Notes: generated from the letters alone by a model not told the origin. A stretch of 64,000 nucleotides of DNA from Leptospira mtsangambouensis (GCF_004770475.1 NZ_RQHK01000006.1:62001-126000); one strand, 5' to 3'; positions 16,444 through 27,153 are shown, numbered from the stretch's first letter. Made by a program: numbers and translations.

Positions 16444-19400
16444 TAACAGATACATTTGGTAAAGATTCTCCGTTAAATCCACTCCCTCCACCGCTGAGGG
16501 ATCCAAATAAAACAGAATAAGCAATATTTCCATCGGTCAGAAAATCATCCACTCCCGTGAGGACTACATTTTGGTACGTATTCCAATCACTCGATGTAAA
16601 AACCAAACTAGAGACAGAACTGGTTCCTTCGGCCACATTTGAACTGGAGACGGGAATGGTCACGTTTGAAATGGGTCTGGCCCGCAAACGAACTTGGAAC
16701 CTGGATTGGCCTCCAATTTCCGTAGTAATTAAGTTAGGTGATGTGACTAGTCCTCCGGAACTATTGGCTGAAGTTCCGCAAACATTCATAGGATTTGGAT
16801 CTGTACAAGGAACAATATCGTAAATAAAATTGATATGAGTAGCAGAGATGGAAAGAGGGGTGAGGGCTGTATAAATCGTAGAAGGAGTAAAGCCGGTGCC
16901 TGTTTCTCCTGAGCTGACCACGGAAGCAATGGTATAACTCACATCACCAATAGCAGCTGTATCAAGTCCTGTCACAGTGACCAGTTGGCCCGAACCAAAA
17001 TTACTTGGGGTGAAGGTAAGAGGTGCTGTCGGAAAACTCACAAGTCCACCAGGTGTAGTGTTAAAGTTCACTGTGATGTTCGTTGTGGGTTGTGAATCTA
17101 AATGTATATAAAATTCGGAGGAAGCACCTGATTGTGAGGTAATGACTGTTGCAGGTGTAAATCCAGAAGTTGTGATGCCTGCACTATCATTATCATTTAA
17201 AGTGAGCATAGGATAATTTGAAGATGGATATGGATTCAATCCGTTATAAAAACCATCGGTGGAAGAAAGGACACCAACAACAATTGGACAGGATACATTC
17301 CCATCATCGACGGCATCATCGTTGGGAGTCACAGTGATTGTGTTATGTGCTCCGATGGTATTCCAATTGGCACTGGTGATGGTGAGAGAACTTGTGGAAA
17401 TAGAAAATTGTGGAACACTCGGTGCCACAATCAATTGGCAAGGAAAAGTTGTTGTTACCGAAATGGGAACTGTTACATCATCAGTCGGTGCTTGGCTGAG
17501 AAGTACATAGATGGGAAAGGCCCCAGAGTTTTCGGCCCTTGTCATATTTGTGGGAGTGACAACTGTCACTGGATTTTCCGATGTACTATAGTTGACAAGT
17601 GTCGCTGTGTCTCCTGTGCTTCCCACAAAACTAACATACCATGAAGGCATTGAACCAGTTTCTGTTCCATTAACTGTCACCGAATAACTTACGTTACCAT
17701 CACTTAAGGCATCGGACACACCTTGGATTTCCACTGGAACGGATGTACTCCAATTGGTTTCATCAAAGATATATTGTTTGGAACTAACGGGTGTTCCTCC
17801 ATCATTGATCATTCCTTCTGTTGCATCGGATGTGGCGAGAGTAACTGTGACTTGGTTTCCCGGAATGGGGCGACTCCCAAGTCGTAGGCTATACATTGCC
17901 GATTGGCCAGACTCTGTTGTGAAATATGGTTGTCCTGAATCCAAAGTGAATAAAATACTTGGGGAAGGATTGTCATCGTCTGTAATGTTAATGGTGATAT
18001 CAGAAGGATTCATTCCTTCATAGTCAGTACCCGATCCGGAGATAACACCGAGAGTCAGTGTGTGAGTTCTTGTGTTTGTTTCATTGATGGAATCATTGAC
18101 CACAACTACAGTCACTGTTTGGGTTGTTGAAAAGTTTGTATGAGTGAAAGTCAAACTGGCAGGAGAAAAAGTATACTGCACTGTATCGGGTAAATTAAAT
18201 GTTTCACCCGTGATTGGGATCGTAACGGAACCTGTGGCACAAGATGCTAAATTTCCTGGAGTGTCACAAGGTGCAGAATTCAAACGAACCGTAAAGGTTC
18301 CATCACTTCCCCCTTCCGTAAGGTTCAGTGTATTAGAAGAGATAGTAAAACCTGTTGTATCATTATCAGTGATGGTGATCACCAAATCCCCGCTAGCTTC
18401 TGTATAACCAGGAAGAGCTCCAGTCGGATAAAGCCCGCTAAAGTAAGAACCACTTGCTTGTGGGATATGAATGGTGACAGGAATGTTTCCATCATCAAAA
18501 GAATCGGCCACGGAACGAATGGTGACCACTTGTACCACATCCCATCCACTATCACTGGTGTTCCCGGAATAATTAGCGACTTGTCCGTTTGTCGGAGTAA
18601 AGGTAAGAGTTCTTGAGGCGGCAACCCCAGAAGAACTATTGAGAAGTACCGCTTCTGTTCCGTCAGAAGCAGTGATGGGCCCAATGGTTACATTAGCATT
18701 CGGTTTTAAGGAAAGTCTGATTTCAAATGTAATGGTGGATGTTCCATTTTCAACCATGGAAGATGCTGATAAATTTTGGATGCGAACCAAAGGTTCATTG
18801 CTATCCGTATTGATGGCAGTGACAGCAGGAATAGCGATCGAATTGTATTTTGGATCGGCAGAGGTAGAATTTCCAAAAGAGATATTCACATTTTGATCAC
18901 CATCGTCCACTCCATCTAACACTGATGATATGGTAACTGTTTGTGGAGTGTTCCAATTTCCAGCGGTAAAACTCAAAGAAGCCGGAGATACTGTAATTTC
19001 AGAAGTATTGTTGGATGTGATACTTGGAATGCTGACTGAATTTGTTGGTTGTGAATTTAAAACGACTGTAAAGGTTTCTGTCGAAGGAGTTCCATTTTCA
19101 TGGACCACAAGACCCCCGACAGGAGTGACTGTAAATCCAGCTGTGTCATCATCTGTGACTAAGATGGTAACTGATGATGGTGGTGATACTGAATTATACA
19201 CCGGATCGGCAGACCCACCAGTATCAACAGATCCAAACTGCAATGTGACAGTCCTTGTGTCTTCATCAATGGAATTGTTATTTGTGGTGATGTTGACGTA
19301 TTGGTCTGCATTCCAATTGGCATTTGTAAAAACCAAGTTGGAAGTACTGCTATTGGTGATCACATTATTTTCCGAGATTCCTGTCAGTGTTACTGTAAAA

Positions 19401-20683
19401 CCGGGAGGAGGTTGGGACAAAAGATGAATGGCAAAGGAGAGATTTCCTCCATTTTCAGAAATGGTCAAACTACCTGGGGACGTAAGAACAAATCCTGGAA
19501 CATCATCATCGGTATTGGTGACAGAAGGAAACACTGGGCCCGCCAAACCATTGTAATCTGTATCAGCAGAGGTAGCTGCACCAACCACGATTGAGACAGT
19601 TTTTGGACCATCCACGATAAATTCATTTACCCCAGTGACAGTAACAATTTTAGGAGTGAACCATTCACCAGGTGCAAATGTAAGAGAAGAAGGGGATGCT
19701 GTTCCTTCCGAACTGGGAGTGGCCACAATAGAAGGAATTGTCACTGAGTTTGTCGGCAATGTATTCATCACAACCCCAAAACTCACAGCACCCCCGGCTT
19801 CTGTTGTAGTCAGTCCTGATAAATTGATAACAGTAAATCCTGCCACATCATCATCGACATTGGTTCCAGTAATGATAGGAATTGGTTTTCCCATATAAGC
19901 TGGATCATTCGAAACAGTGGGATCAGCTGAGATTTGAAATGTACTATCATCTACACTAAAATCATCCACACCAGTGACAATCACAGTTTGTGGCACATTC
20001 CAATTGTTAGGTGTGAATATAAGCTCTACTGCAGCGACAGTTGCTTCTGTTGTATCATTGGAAACAAAATTTCTGATAGTAACATCTTGCATGGGCCTTG
20101 TTTGTAATACATAAGCAATGGTACCGGTTTCTCCCGTTTCTGAAGTGATGAGTCCTAAAGTAGGGCTTGCAGCCACTCCGGAAGATTCATCATCCGTATT
20201 CACAACGAGTAAAACAGGAAGTCCTTGGGCAGAAAACCGGATATCTGAAGTTAATGTGGTTCCCAGTTGAACTCTGTAGTTTTGATTTCCATCAGCAATT
20301 AAATCATCCACTCCCGCCAAACGAATGATTTGCGGTGTGTCCCAGTTATCTTCAGAAAAATCCAGAAAAGTTGATGATAAAAGTACACCTTCTGTGGGAT
20401 CAGAGACTGTGATCGGGCCAATTCTTACTGAACTGTTTGGTTCTATGTTCAAACGAATTGTGAATTCTGCTTGTCTTCCATTTTCACTCGTGAATAAAAA
20501 ATTCGGAGCTTCGTAAATGACAGATCCTTGCCCGGTTGTGGAAGCAAAAAAAGAACCGAATAACATCTGCAAATTCAGCGGTGTGATGGATTGGCAAGAA
20601 ATGGTGAGGGTGGAGAAGGTGAGGATGATAATGGAAATACAGATTCTGAACATGATTCCCTTTTGTCCTCGTATCGCACCCAT
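16424..20683 (-). CDS. Calx-beta-like repeat lipoprotein
   Basis: 1419 residues. The signal peptide ends in a lipobox TISC (Cys30). The mature protein is about eleven tandem beta-sandwich repeats of 110-145 residues. Each has an ExGG-type start, a 'P..SLTFTxxNW.xPQTVTVTGV' core, an acidic DDxxxDG loop and a closing N-x-DDD-x-G linker. These are features of Calx-beta domains, which bind calcium. The chain ends at repeat 11 (SVTNQDND) with no anchor or enzymatic domain. It is probably an outer-membrane or surface lipoprotein used for adhesion or structure. ATG at 20683 has GGAG 8 bases upstream; ATG at 20653 is the alternative, with shorter spacing. Confidence 0.8.
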   Translation of the reverse strand: MGAIRGQKGIMFRICISIIILTFSTLTISCQSITPLNLQMLFGSFFASTTGQGSVIYEAPNFLFTSENGRQAEFTIRLNIEPNSSVRIGPITVSDPTEGVLLSSTFLDFSEDNWDTPQIIRLAGVDDLIADGNQNYRVQLGTTLTSDIRFSAQGLPVLLVVNTDDESSGVAASPTLGLITSETGETGTIAYVLQTRPMQDVTIRNFVSNDTTEATVAAVELIFTPNNWNVPQTVIVTGVDDFSVDDSTFQISADPTVSNDPAYMGKPIPIITGTNVDDDVAGFTVINLSGLTTTEAGGAVSFGVVMNTLPTNSVTIPSIVATPSSEGTASPSSLTFAPGEWFTPKIVTVTGVNEFIVDGPKTVSIVVGAATSADTDYNGLAGPVFPSVTNTDDDVPGFVLTSPGSLTISENGGNLSFAIHLLSQPPPGFTVTLTGISENNVITNSSTSNLVFTNANWNADQYVNITTNNNSIDEDTRTVTLQFGSVDTGGSADPVYNSVSPPSSVTILVTDDDTAGFTVTPVGGLVVHENGTPSTETFTVVLNSQPTNSVSIPSITSNNTSEITVSPASLSFTAGNWNTPQTVTISSVLDGVDDGDQNVNISFGNSTSADPKYNSIAIPAVTAINTDSNEPLVRIQNLSASSMVENGTSTITFEIRLSLKPNANVTIGPITASDGTEAVLLNSSSGVAASRTLTFTPTNGQVANYSGNTSDSGWDVVQVVTIRSVADSFDDGNIPVTIHIPQASGSYFSGLYPTGALPGYTEASGDLVITITDNDTTGFTISSNTLNLTEGGSDGTFTVRLNSAPCDTPGNLASCATGSVTIPITGETFNLPDTVQYTFSPASLTFTHTNFSTTQTVTVVVVNDSINETNTRTHTLTLGVISGSGTDYEGMNPSDITINITDDDNPSPSILFTLDSGQPYFTTESGQSAMYSLRLGSRPIPGNQVTVTLATSDATEGMINDGGTPVSSKQYIFDETNWSTSVPVEIQGVSDALSDGNVSYSVTVNGTETGSMPSWYVSFVGSTGDTATLVNYSTSENPVTVVTPTNMTRAENSGAFPIYVLLSQAPTDDVTVPISVTTTFPCQLIVAPSVPQFSISTSSLTITSANWNTIGAHNTITVTPNDDAVDDGNVSCPIVVGVLSSTDGFYNGLNPYPSSNYPMLTLNDNDSAGITTSGFTPATVITSQSGASSEFYIHLDSQPTTNITVNFNTTPGGLVSFPTAPLTFTPSNFGSGQLVTVTGLDTAAIGDVSYTIASVVSSGETGTGFTPSTIYTALTPLSISATHINFIYDIVPCTDPNPMNVCGTSANSSGGLVTSPNLITTEIGGQSRFQVRLRARPISNVTIPVSSSNVAEGTSSVSSLVFTSSDWNTYQNVVLTGVDDFLTDGNIAYSVLFGSLSGGGSGFNGESLPNVSVTNQDND

Positions 20684-20761
20684 TTAGGGTTCTCCCTTTC
20701 TATATTACGAGAAAAATAGCTTAAATTAGAAAAAAATTTCCAGGAAATGCAATAAAACCAA

Positions 20762-21955
20762 ATGAGCCAAAACCAAAATCAATCCTCTAAGGGACCACTT
20801 GCTGGTGTCAAAGTTGTGGACCTTTCTTTACTCCTTCCAGGCCCTTTATGTTCGCAACATTTAGCAGATATGGGTGCAGAAGTCATCAAAATTGAAAATC
20901 CAAGAGCCTATGATGGATCTCGTGCGATGTTCAAAGGAAAAACTGGTTATCCTGCCTTATACATGATGTTGAATCGAAATAAAAAAGCGATCACACTGAA
21001 TCTCAAACGAGACCAAGCCAAAGAAATTCTTTTTAAACTTTTAGAAGATGCAGATATTTTACTCGAAGGATTTCGTCCCGATGGAATGGATAAGATGGGA
21101 ATTGGTTATGATGTCTTAAAAGAAAAATTTCCGCGTTTGATTTACTGTGGAATTTCTGGCTACGGCATCTCGGGTAAATACGTAGACTTTGCCGGACATG
21201 ATTTGAATTACTTAGCGATCTCAGGAGTCCTTGACCAAACAGGAAATCCTCCAAGGCCTGCTGGTTTCCAATTGGCAGATGTGGGTGGAGGAACTCTCAC
21301 AGCACTTTCTGCGATCCTAGCAGCTCTTTACTTTAGAGAAAAAACGGGCAAAGGCCAACGCATTGATATTTCAATGACAGATGCTTCTCTTCAATTTCTT
21401 TCGTTATACGGTGGTATTTTATCTTCTTCGGAAAAATCTCCAGAAGCAGGGAATGATATTTTGTCTGGTAAATTACCAAACTATAATGTGTATGAAACCA
21501 AAGAAGGAAGATACGTAGCACTTGGTGCCTTAGAAGATATGTTTTTCCAAACTTTTTTACGAGCTGCAGGAATGGAAAACTTAACCAAAGACCATCCCAT
21601 GAATGAAGAAAATATTCCTCTCATTAAACAAAAGTTAACTGATTTTTTTAAATCCAAAACCTATTCCGATTTACAACCAATCTTTGATAATACAGATGCT
21701 TGCCTATCTCCCATTCTCAATATGAAAGAAGTTTCGGAAGATCCACATATGAAAGAACGTGGTATGGTCATCGAAAGAAATCATCCCAAATACGGACCGA
21801 TTTTACAATTTGGGTCTCCGTTTCATTTTTCAGAGACACCATTTGTCTACAGAAACGATCCACCAGAACATGGGGAGCATACTGATGAGATTTTGGGTGG
21901 ATTGGGGTTTTCCAAGGATAAAATTGCGGAGTTCAAAAAAGACCGAGTGATCTAA
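20762..21955 (+). CDS. CaiB/BaiF family CoA-transferase
   Basis: 397 residues of the class III CoA-transferase family, which includes alpha-methylacyl-CoA racemase. Seen: VKVVDLSLLLPGPLCSQHLADMGAEVIKIE at the N-terminus, GISGYGISG, the catalytic Asp in AGHDLNY (Asp147), and QLADVGGGTLTAL. The sequence is close to racemase-type members in its length and GHDLNY block, but transferase and racemase activity cannot be separated by eye. The ATG at 20762 has AGGA about 12 bases upstream, weak. Upstream is the divergent Calx-beta-like gene. Confidence 0.85.
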   Translation: MSQNQNQSSKGPLAGVKVVDLSLLLPGPLCSQHLADMGAEVIKIENPRAYDGSRAMFKGKTGYPALYMMLNRNKKAITLNLKRDQAKEILFKLLEDADILLEGFRPDGMDKMGIGYDVLKEKFPRLIYCGISGYGISGKYVDFAGHDLNYLAISGVLDQTGNPPRPAGFQLADVGGGTLTALSAILAALYFREKTGKGQRIDISMTDASLQFLSLYGGILSSSEKSPEAGNDILSGKLPNYNVYETKEGRYVALGALEDMFFQTFLRAAGMENLTKDHPMNEENIPLIKQKLTDFFKSKTYSDLQPIFDNTDACLSPILNMKEVSEDPHMKERGMVIERNHPKYGPILQFGSPFHFSETPFVYRNDPPEHGEHTDEILGGLGFSKDKIAEFKKDRVI

Positions 21956-22031
21956 CAGCTCCCTTGCTTTTTTTTCGTAATTTCTTTATTTTGTCCCAGG
22001 GGGGAGATACACTCTCCCCTAAACCCACTCT

Positions 22032-23120
22032 ATGAAGTTATTACAAGTATCCGACCTCCATCTTTCCCAAAATTCCCCCGAGGAAAAGACCTATTCCCTT
22101 ACCGTATTACGCGAAATTTTACAAACTGCAGAGTCTACGAAGTGTGATCGTATTCTTTTTTGTGGGGATCTTTTTAATACCTTTCCCGATTTAGAAGGTT
22201 TACGTTCGGATTTTCTAAAAGAAGTATCCTCTTATTCAGGAATCATTTATTTTCTTCCAGGGAATCATGAAATTTTAGAAAAAAGAAATAACAATAGTTA
22301 TACGAGTTATGATTGGTCTTCCAAAGTAAAAGTTTTAGATAAAACTCCTTATTTTTTATTGGAAGATGGTGGGATCGAATTTTTATCCATTCCCCACCAA
22401 GAAAATTATTCTGAATTGTTACTTTCTCCTCCTCCCCAAAAACAAACAAAACTTCGGATTGGACTTGCTCATGGAACTGTTTCAGGAATGAGTTTTACTG
22501 GGCTTAGTGAGGAAGAAGAAGAGGGCGGTTCTTATTTAGATCCCAATTTAATTCAAAGTTTAGATTTGGATTATCTTGCCATTGGGCATCTCCATAGAGC
22601 ACGAATGGGAACTGTAGGAAAGTGTAATGTTGGTTATGCTGGATCTTCCCGTGTTTGGAGAAAAGGAGAAATCGGACAAAGAGGTGGGATTTTTATTCAT
22701 GTCGAAGACCGTACAATTCGTACGGAATCGGTTTATTGGAAATCTGCCGGCGAATATAGGGAAATTATTGTTTCTTTGGATACGGAAGGAAAACCAGAAG
22801 AGAGTATCGAAACTTATTTAGCGGGAACAAATCCTAACGATTGGATTGTCTTTCGATTTGTTGGATATGTTGATTCGATGTCGGAAAAACAAAAATTTCA
22901 AGAGGCAGTTCTTCGCGATTGGAAGTCCAAATTTCGGATTTTGGAGTTTGATCCCGATGAATCACAAATCACAGTTTTCGAACACCTTTCGGAAAATGAA
23001 TTTGTAAAACAGTTTTTGGATAAGATGAATGAAAGAAAAGGACAAATGGATCCTAGTCTTTGGAGACACACTCGTGTCACAGGCATTCGATTGATTTTAG
23101 AAGGAAAGAAAAATCGATGA
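22032..23120 (+). CDS. SbcD/YhaO-like metallophosphoesterase nuclease subunit
   Basis: 362 residues. The metal-binding motifs of calcineurin-type phosphoesterases are present: LQVSDLHLSQ (D-x-H), ILFCGDLFNT (GD), FLPGNHE (GNH[E/D]), GLAHGTVSGM, and AIGHLHR (GH-x-H). The order and length match the SbcD/Mre11 and YhaO families, which form DNA exonuclease complexes with a Rad50-like ATPase. The following gene encodes such an ATPase and starts within this stop codon, so the pair is coupled. The ATG at 22032 is the first in frame. Confidence 0.85.
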   Translation: MKLLQVSDLHLSQNSPEEKTYSLTVLREILQTAESTKCDRILFCGDLFNTFPDLEGLRSDFLKEVSSYSGIIYFLPGNHEILEKRNNNSYTSYDWSSKVKVLDKTPYFLLEDGGIEFLSIPHQENYSELLLSPPPQKQTKLRIGLAHGTVSGMSFTGLSEEEEEGGSYLDPNLIQSLDLDYLAIGHLHRARMGTVGKCNVGYAGSSRVWRKGEIGQRGGIFIHVEDRTIRTESVYWKSAGEYREIIVSLDTEGKPEESIETYLAGTNPNDWIVFRFVGYVDSMSEKQKFQEAVLRDWKSKFRILEFDPDESQITVFEHLSENEFVKQFLDKMNERKGQMDPSLWRHTRVTGIRLILEGKKNR

Positions 23121-25426
23121 AATTAAAAATAGAAAACTTCGGTATCTTTTCCAAAAATGAATTTCCTATTGAAAAAGTGACTGTGTTTACAGGTCCCAAT
23201 GAATCGGGTAAAACAACCATCCTGGATGCATTTGTATCGGCTCTCGTGAAAGTTGTAGGAAGTACAAAGTATGGTGCTCTTCTCAATGCGAGATACAAAC
23301 CAGAAAGAAATTCTGATTTAGGAATTCCCAAACTTTCTCTTTCTCAGAATTTATATTTGAACTCGCTAGTCATTAGAGAAGGAAATATGGATGTAGGTTC
23401 TGAAAAAGAACTGATTAGTACCATTGAACAAACTATATTCGATAGTGGATATAATCCTGCCAAACTCATAGAACAAGTGGAACAACTTTCAACAAAAACA
23501 GGAACAAGAAAATCCGCAAAAGAATGGAACCAAACTTTATTGGATCTTACGACGACCAAACAAAAGTTTGATGAGTCTGAGCTGAATTTAAATAGGATCT
23601 CCTCTCAATTTGTCGAGTTGCCAACTTGGGAAATCGAACGTCAAAAACGAAAAGAAGAACTGTCTTCAGCTTTAGAAGAACAAACAAAACAACAAAAACG
23701 TTTAGAAGAGTATAAAGAAACTGAACAATTTGCGGAAGTGGACAGAGTGTACGGCCAACTGTTACAATGGGAAACACTGCAAACCCAATCAAAGTCAGAA
23801 GAAAGAATTCTAAAATCAAATGGAGATCAAAATTCAAAAGAAATTGATGGAGAAATCCAATCGATCGAACAAAAATTATCTCTTTCAAAAGAGCGATTTT
23901 TGCAATTAGAAAAAAAATTAGAATCTTCTCTGAGTCAAAAATCCTTATCAGAACAAAAATCAAAAAAATTAGAATCCTATTTTGATTTTTTTGAAACTTG
24001 GAAACATAATATTCGCAAATTTCAAGAAGAATCACCGGTGGTACAAAAAATCATTTGGAATCCATTGTACAGAAGTTTGGCGGGAGGATTTGGTGTTTTT
24101 GGGATTTTTTCTTTGATCCTTTCCTTATTCACCGATTTTGGGGTTTGGATGTATTCTCTTCCAATTTTCTTTTTAAGCGCTGCTTTGTTTTTTGTTTTTC
24201 GAGCAAAAGAAATCAAACTTGAACGGGATGAACCCAAATGGAATCAAATGGTTCACCGGATCGCAACGGAAATGGAAACCAAAACTTTAGGTGAATGGAA
24301 ACCCGATTCACTGACTATGGAATCAATCACCTTAGTGTTCCAACGATTTGACCGCGAATACACAAAACATAAACTGGAAGGAGACAACTTTCAAACGGCC
24401 ATCACTAGTTTAGAAGAAGAAATCAATTTGATTCGCATAGAAGAAAAAAAAGGAAAGGAACTTCTTTTAGAAAAAGAAAAAGAGCTAACGGTTGTTTTGC
24501 GAGAATCTGGAGTAAATTCCCTTTCAGAACTGACTGAGTTATTTGTTCAAATTCGCTTGAAACAAGAAAAGTTACGAACACTGGAAGAATCTTTAAAACT
24601 TGAGTCCAAAAAATGGGGAATTCATGATTTAGAAGATTTAAAACTTCACCTAAAAGAAAAACGAATGGATCTGGAAAAAAAAGGAATTTCAAAAACCTTT
24701 TCTTCTGAAGATAGGGCCGCCAAACAAAAATTAGAAAATGAAATCCAAACAATTTCTATTCAAATTCGCGATATCGAAAGGAACCTTGTTGAGTTAGAAA
24801 AAAAATTGGATACCGGGAAAGCTGTTTTGGAGTCCAGAATCTTACCTGCGCAAAAAGAATGGGAACAAAACAAACGTGATTTAGAAACAAAAGAAAAAAA
24901 GAAAAATGAATTAGAAAAAAACTTCCAGGCTTTGGAAGTATTAGCAGATATTTTTTCTGAGATGCAATTGGAAAGTACAGATAAAATGTCCTCACTTGTG
25001 AAATCATTACAAACAAGAATGGATGCACTAAAAGGATCTCTTCCCACAAAACAAATCCAATGGAATGGATTCTCCGATGAAATTCAAATCACCACAGATT
25101 CTTCTAATTCTAGCCAAGGATTTACAAATTTATCCACAGGGACCAAGGAACAAATTTCTTATGTTCTTCGTTTGGAATATGCGTTTCGCATCGGGAAACA
25201 GTTCAATTTGCCTTATCTTCTGTTGGATGAACCTTTTCGGCACATGGATGTTAGTCGGAGAGATGTGGCGCTTGCATACACTTTGCAATGTATAACCAAT
25301 GCAGAAGAAGATTGGAAAGTTGTATTTTTTAGTTTTGATGAGGATTTGGTTTCAAAGATCAATGTTTTGGCAAAGGAAAATAACCTCCCTTGCCAAATTC
25401 ATGAATTGACTAAACGAGTTTCTTAG
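23117..25426 (+). CDS. YhaN/SbcC-like AAA ATPase with coiled coil
   Basis: 769 residues. The Walker A motif is [10 protein letters not shown] (about residues 31-40). Long coiled coils lie between, and the C-terminus has the ABC signature [15 protein letters not shown], then [11 protein letters not shown] (Walker B). The coiled-coil region is interrupted at about 325-375 by two hydrophobic segments ([19 protein letters not shown] and [14 protein letters not shown]), as in YhaN of Bacillus rather than in classic SbcC. It overlaps the nuclease gene by 4 bases (ATGA). The pair probably forms a nuclease-ATPase complex acting on DNA ends, perhaps at the membrane. The 3' end overlaps the convergent tpx by 17 bases. 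Confidence 0.85.
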   Translation: MKLKIENFGIFSKNEFPIEKVTVFTGPNESGKTTILDAFVSALVKVVGSTKYGALLNARYKPERNSDLGIPKLSLSQNLYLNSLVIREGNMDVGSEKELISTIEQTIFDSGYNPAKLIEQVEQLSTKTGTRKSAKEWNQTLLDLTTTKQKFDESELNLNRISSQFVELPTWEIERQKRKEELSSALEEQTKQQKRLEEYKETEQFAEVDRVYGQLLQWETLQTQSKSEERILKSNGDQNSKEIDGEIQSIEQKLSLSKERFLQLEKKLESSLSQKSLSEQKSKKLESYFDFFETWKHNIRKFQEESPVVQKIIWNPLYRSLAGGFGVFGIFSLILSLFTDFGVWMYSLPIFFLSAALFFVFRAKEIKLERDEPKWNQMVHRIATEMETKTLGEWKPDSLTMESITLVFQRFDREYTKHKLEGDNFQTAITSLEEEINLIRIEEKKGKELLLEKEKELTVVLRESGVNSLSELTELFVQIRLKQEKLRTLEESLKLESKKWGIHDLEDLKLHLKEKRMDLEKKGISKTFSSEDRAAKQKLENEIQTISIQIRDIERNLVELEKKLDTGKAVLESRILPAQKEWEQNKRDLETKEKKKNELEKNFQALEVLADIFSEMQLESTDKMSSLVKSLQTRMDALKGSLPTKQIQWNGFSDEIQITTDSSNSSQGFTNLSTGTKEQISYVLRLEYAFRIGKQFNLPYLLLDEPFRHMDVSRRDVALAYTLQCITNAEEDWKVVFFSFDEDLVSKINVLAKENNLPCQIHELTKRVS

Positions 25427-25925
25427 CTTCGGCAAGAACAGTATCGTAATTTGGTTCGCTACCAATTTCCGGCACAAGTTCCGTATAACGGATGATATCG
25501 TCTTTATCCACAACAAATACGGCTCGTGCAGAAAGGCCAGCAAGTGGGCCACCAGCGATATGGGTTCCATAATTTTTGGAAAAAGAAAAATCTTTGAACT
25601 GAGAACCAGTGATTAAGTTTTTAGAATCGATTCCTTCCGTAGAACAAAATCGTTTCATTGCAAACGGTAAGTCACCGGAGATGATAAGAGTCGTGATTCC
25701 ATCTTCTTTGGCTGCTCTTTCGTTAAACTTTTTGGTTTCAAGGGCACAGACGGCTGTATCTAAACTGGGAACCGCCACAAGGATTTTTACCTTTCCTGCT
25801 AGATCTTTTAGAGTCAAATCACCTAAATCTTGTTTGGCGACTCGGAAGTCGGGAGCTTTGTCCCCCGGTTTGGGAAGGTTTCCTTCGAGAGGAACGGGAT
25901 TTCCTTTGAGTGTTACTTGTGCCAT
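25410..25925 (-). CDS. tpx: thiol peroxidase (Tpx family)
   Basis: 171 residues of the atypical 2-Cys peroxiredoxin family, reducing peroxides with thioredoxin. The peroxidatic site is PSLDTAVC (Cys60), keeping the P-x3-T-x2-C pattern, and the resolving Cys94 is in [17 protein letters not shown] and [11 protein letters not shown] are also typical. The ATG at 25925 has AAGGAGA about 7 bases upstream. The start is preceded by a 16-bp palindrome at 25945-25960. The gene's 3' end overlaps the convergent ATPase gene. Confidence 0.94.
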   Translation of the reverse strand: MAQVTLKGNPVPLEGNLPKPGDKAPDFRVAKQDLGDLTLKDLAGKVKILVAVPSLDTAVCALETKKFNERAAKEDGITTLIISGDLPFAMKRFCSTEGIDSKNLITGSQFKDFSFSKNYGTHIAGGPLAGLSARAVFVVDKDDIIRYTELVPEIGSEPNYDTVLAEAKKLV

Positions 25926-25944
25926 GCTGATCTCCTTTATATTT

Positions 25945-25960
25945 AGACTAATTCTAGTCT
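25945..25960 (-). promoter_or_regulatory. AGACTA-N4-TAGTCT palindrome ahead of tpx
   Basis: A perfect 6-bp inverted repeat around ATTC sits directly upstream of the tpx ribosome-binding site, in the 36-base gap to the next gene. It could be an operator of a peroxide regulator or a 5' UTR hairpin. It does not match the AT-rich PerR consensus well. Confidence 0.4.
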
Positions 25961-25961
25961 T

Positions 25962-27095
25962 TCATTGAGTGAATTCTTCGGGAAGGATTTTTTCCATCCA
26001 AAGCAAAGATTCTGAAAGTTCTCCTTTTCGGATGGTTTCACTTAAATGACGGACCCGATCCAAAAGCCAAGAAGGAGAAAGATCAGTGATGTCTTGAAAC
26101 GCATTCAATTCTTCCCGATTTAAGGATCCATCAAATGTGGAACAAAGGGCAAAGATTGCGATCGGCCAATTCCTTTCTTCCTTTGTCAGTTTTGGGAATA
26201 AATGTACAAACTCGGTCCAGTCATCTAAGTTGGTCAGTTTGTCTTGATTTGGTAAAAGCCGTATCAATCCAAAGAGCAAATATTCAAAGTTAGGGTGAAA
26301 GGTTTTTGTGAATACAATGGAAATTGCCACTGCACGTAGCGTGGTTTCAATGAATACTTCGGAACCTTGTTTCGATTTGATTTTGAGTAACATCGCATCC
26401 GACAATTTCCGTGTAATGATGCGTTTGCGTAACTCAACTAAAATCAAATAAGTTGTGACACTGTCCCAGATTCCAGTAATTGGCCCGGAGACGTATTCAA
26501 TTAAAAAACGAAGTCCCGTTCTTCCTAAAAATACCTTTAATAGAAGTTTGGCGAAGATGTTGGAAAGAAAAACTTTGCTTTTGTATAAAACAGTCCTAAA
26601 GAATAGGGCGCGTTCATTTAGATGTTTGTAAGGATCAATTCCATACAATCGAATTCTTGGATCGGGAATTTCTAAAACCAACCTAGCCATCATTCCAGGA
26701 ATGGGTGTGATGAGTTCCGGTTCTTCGGCCAGTTCAATGTCTGCATACTGTGCCATCCGATAGGAAAGATAAAATCCCAATCGAAAGAGGAGATAAAACT
26801 CAACGAGAGTGACTAGAGCCAAAAGAAAAACAAACTCTGTAAGCGTGATGATTGAATGAGTTTCCAAAGGCCAAAACACAAGTGGAGGAAGGTAAGTGGA
26901 GAGGAAAACGAAGAAAATCGATGGCAAAAATCCTATCCAAAAGCATAGAAAAACTCCCCAAAGCAAAAGAATTTTGGATTGGGAGGCAAAACTTTTGTCG
27001 GAATTTTCGGGTTTTTTCGCATGGGAATGGATCGAAATGAGAACTCGGCGTCCCCATTGTTCTAAAAATCCCGGTTTGTAACGTTCTGTACTCAT
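25962..27095 (-). CDS. hypothetical membrane protein
   Basis: 377 residues, unrecognised. Two strong membrane helices lie at about residues 40-70 (LLLWGVFLCFWIGFLPSIFF) and 82-105, then a long soluble part with ELAEEPELITPIPG and a hydrophobic patch (LLKVFLGRTGLRFLIEYVSG). The C-terminus is helical and soluble. The length fits the LBF-type conserved Leptospira membrane proteins, but this is recollection only. ATG at 27095 was chosen because the longer starts overlap the divergent desaturase; no good ribosome-binding site is visible. Confidence 0.55.
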   Translation of the reverse strand: MSTERYKPGFLEQWGRRVLISIHSHAKKPENSDKSFASQSKILLLWGVFLCFWIGFLPSIFFVFLSTYLPPLVFWPLETHSIITLTEFVFLLALVTLVEFYLLFRLGFYLSYRMAQYADIELAEEPELITPIPGMMARLVLEIPDPRIRLYGIDPYKHLNERALFFRTVLYKSKVFLSNIFAKLLLKVFLGRTGLRFLIEYVSGPITGIWDSVTTYLILVELRKRIITRKLSDAMLLKIKSKQGSEVFIETTLRAVAISIVFTKTFHPNFEYLLFGLIRLLPNQDKLTNLDDWTEFVHLFPKLTKEERNWPIAIFALCSTFDGSLNREELNAFQDITDLSPSWLLDRVRHLSETIRKGELSESLLWMEKILPEEFTQ

Positions 27096-27153
27096 TTTTT
27101 TTGCAACCAGAATCCTGGTTTGGGACTCCCACTCCATGAAACAGGAATTCTCT

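Noticed and set aside
16557..20516. Several plus-strand ORFs of 60-165 codons inside the Calx-beta-like gene
   Set aside because: They are antisense shadows of a clear repeat protein and lack recognisable domains or ribosome-binding sites.
23547..24035. Antisense ORF of 162 codons in the YhaN-like gene
   Set aside because: It arises from the A-rich coding of the coiled coil and has no start signal or domain.
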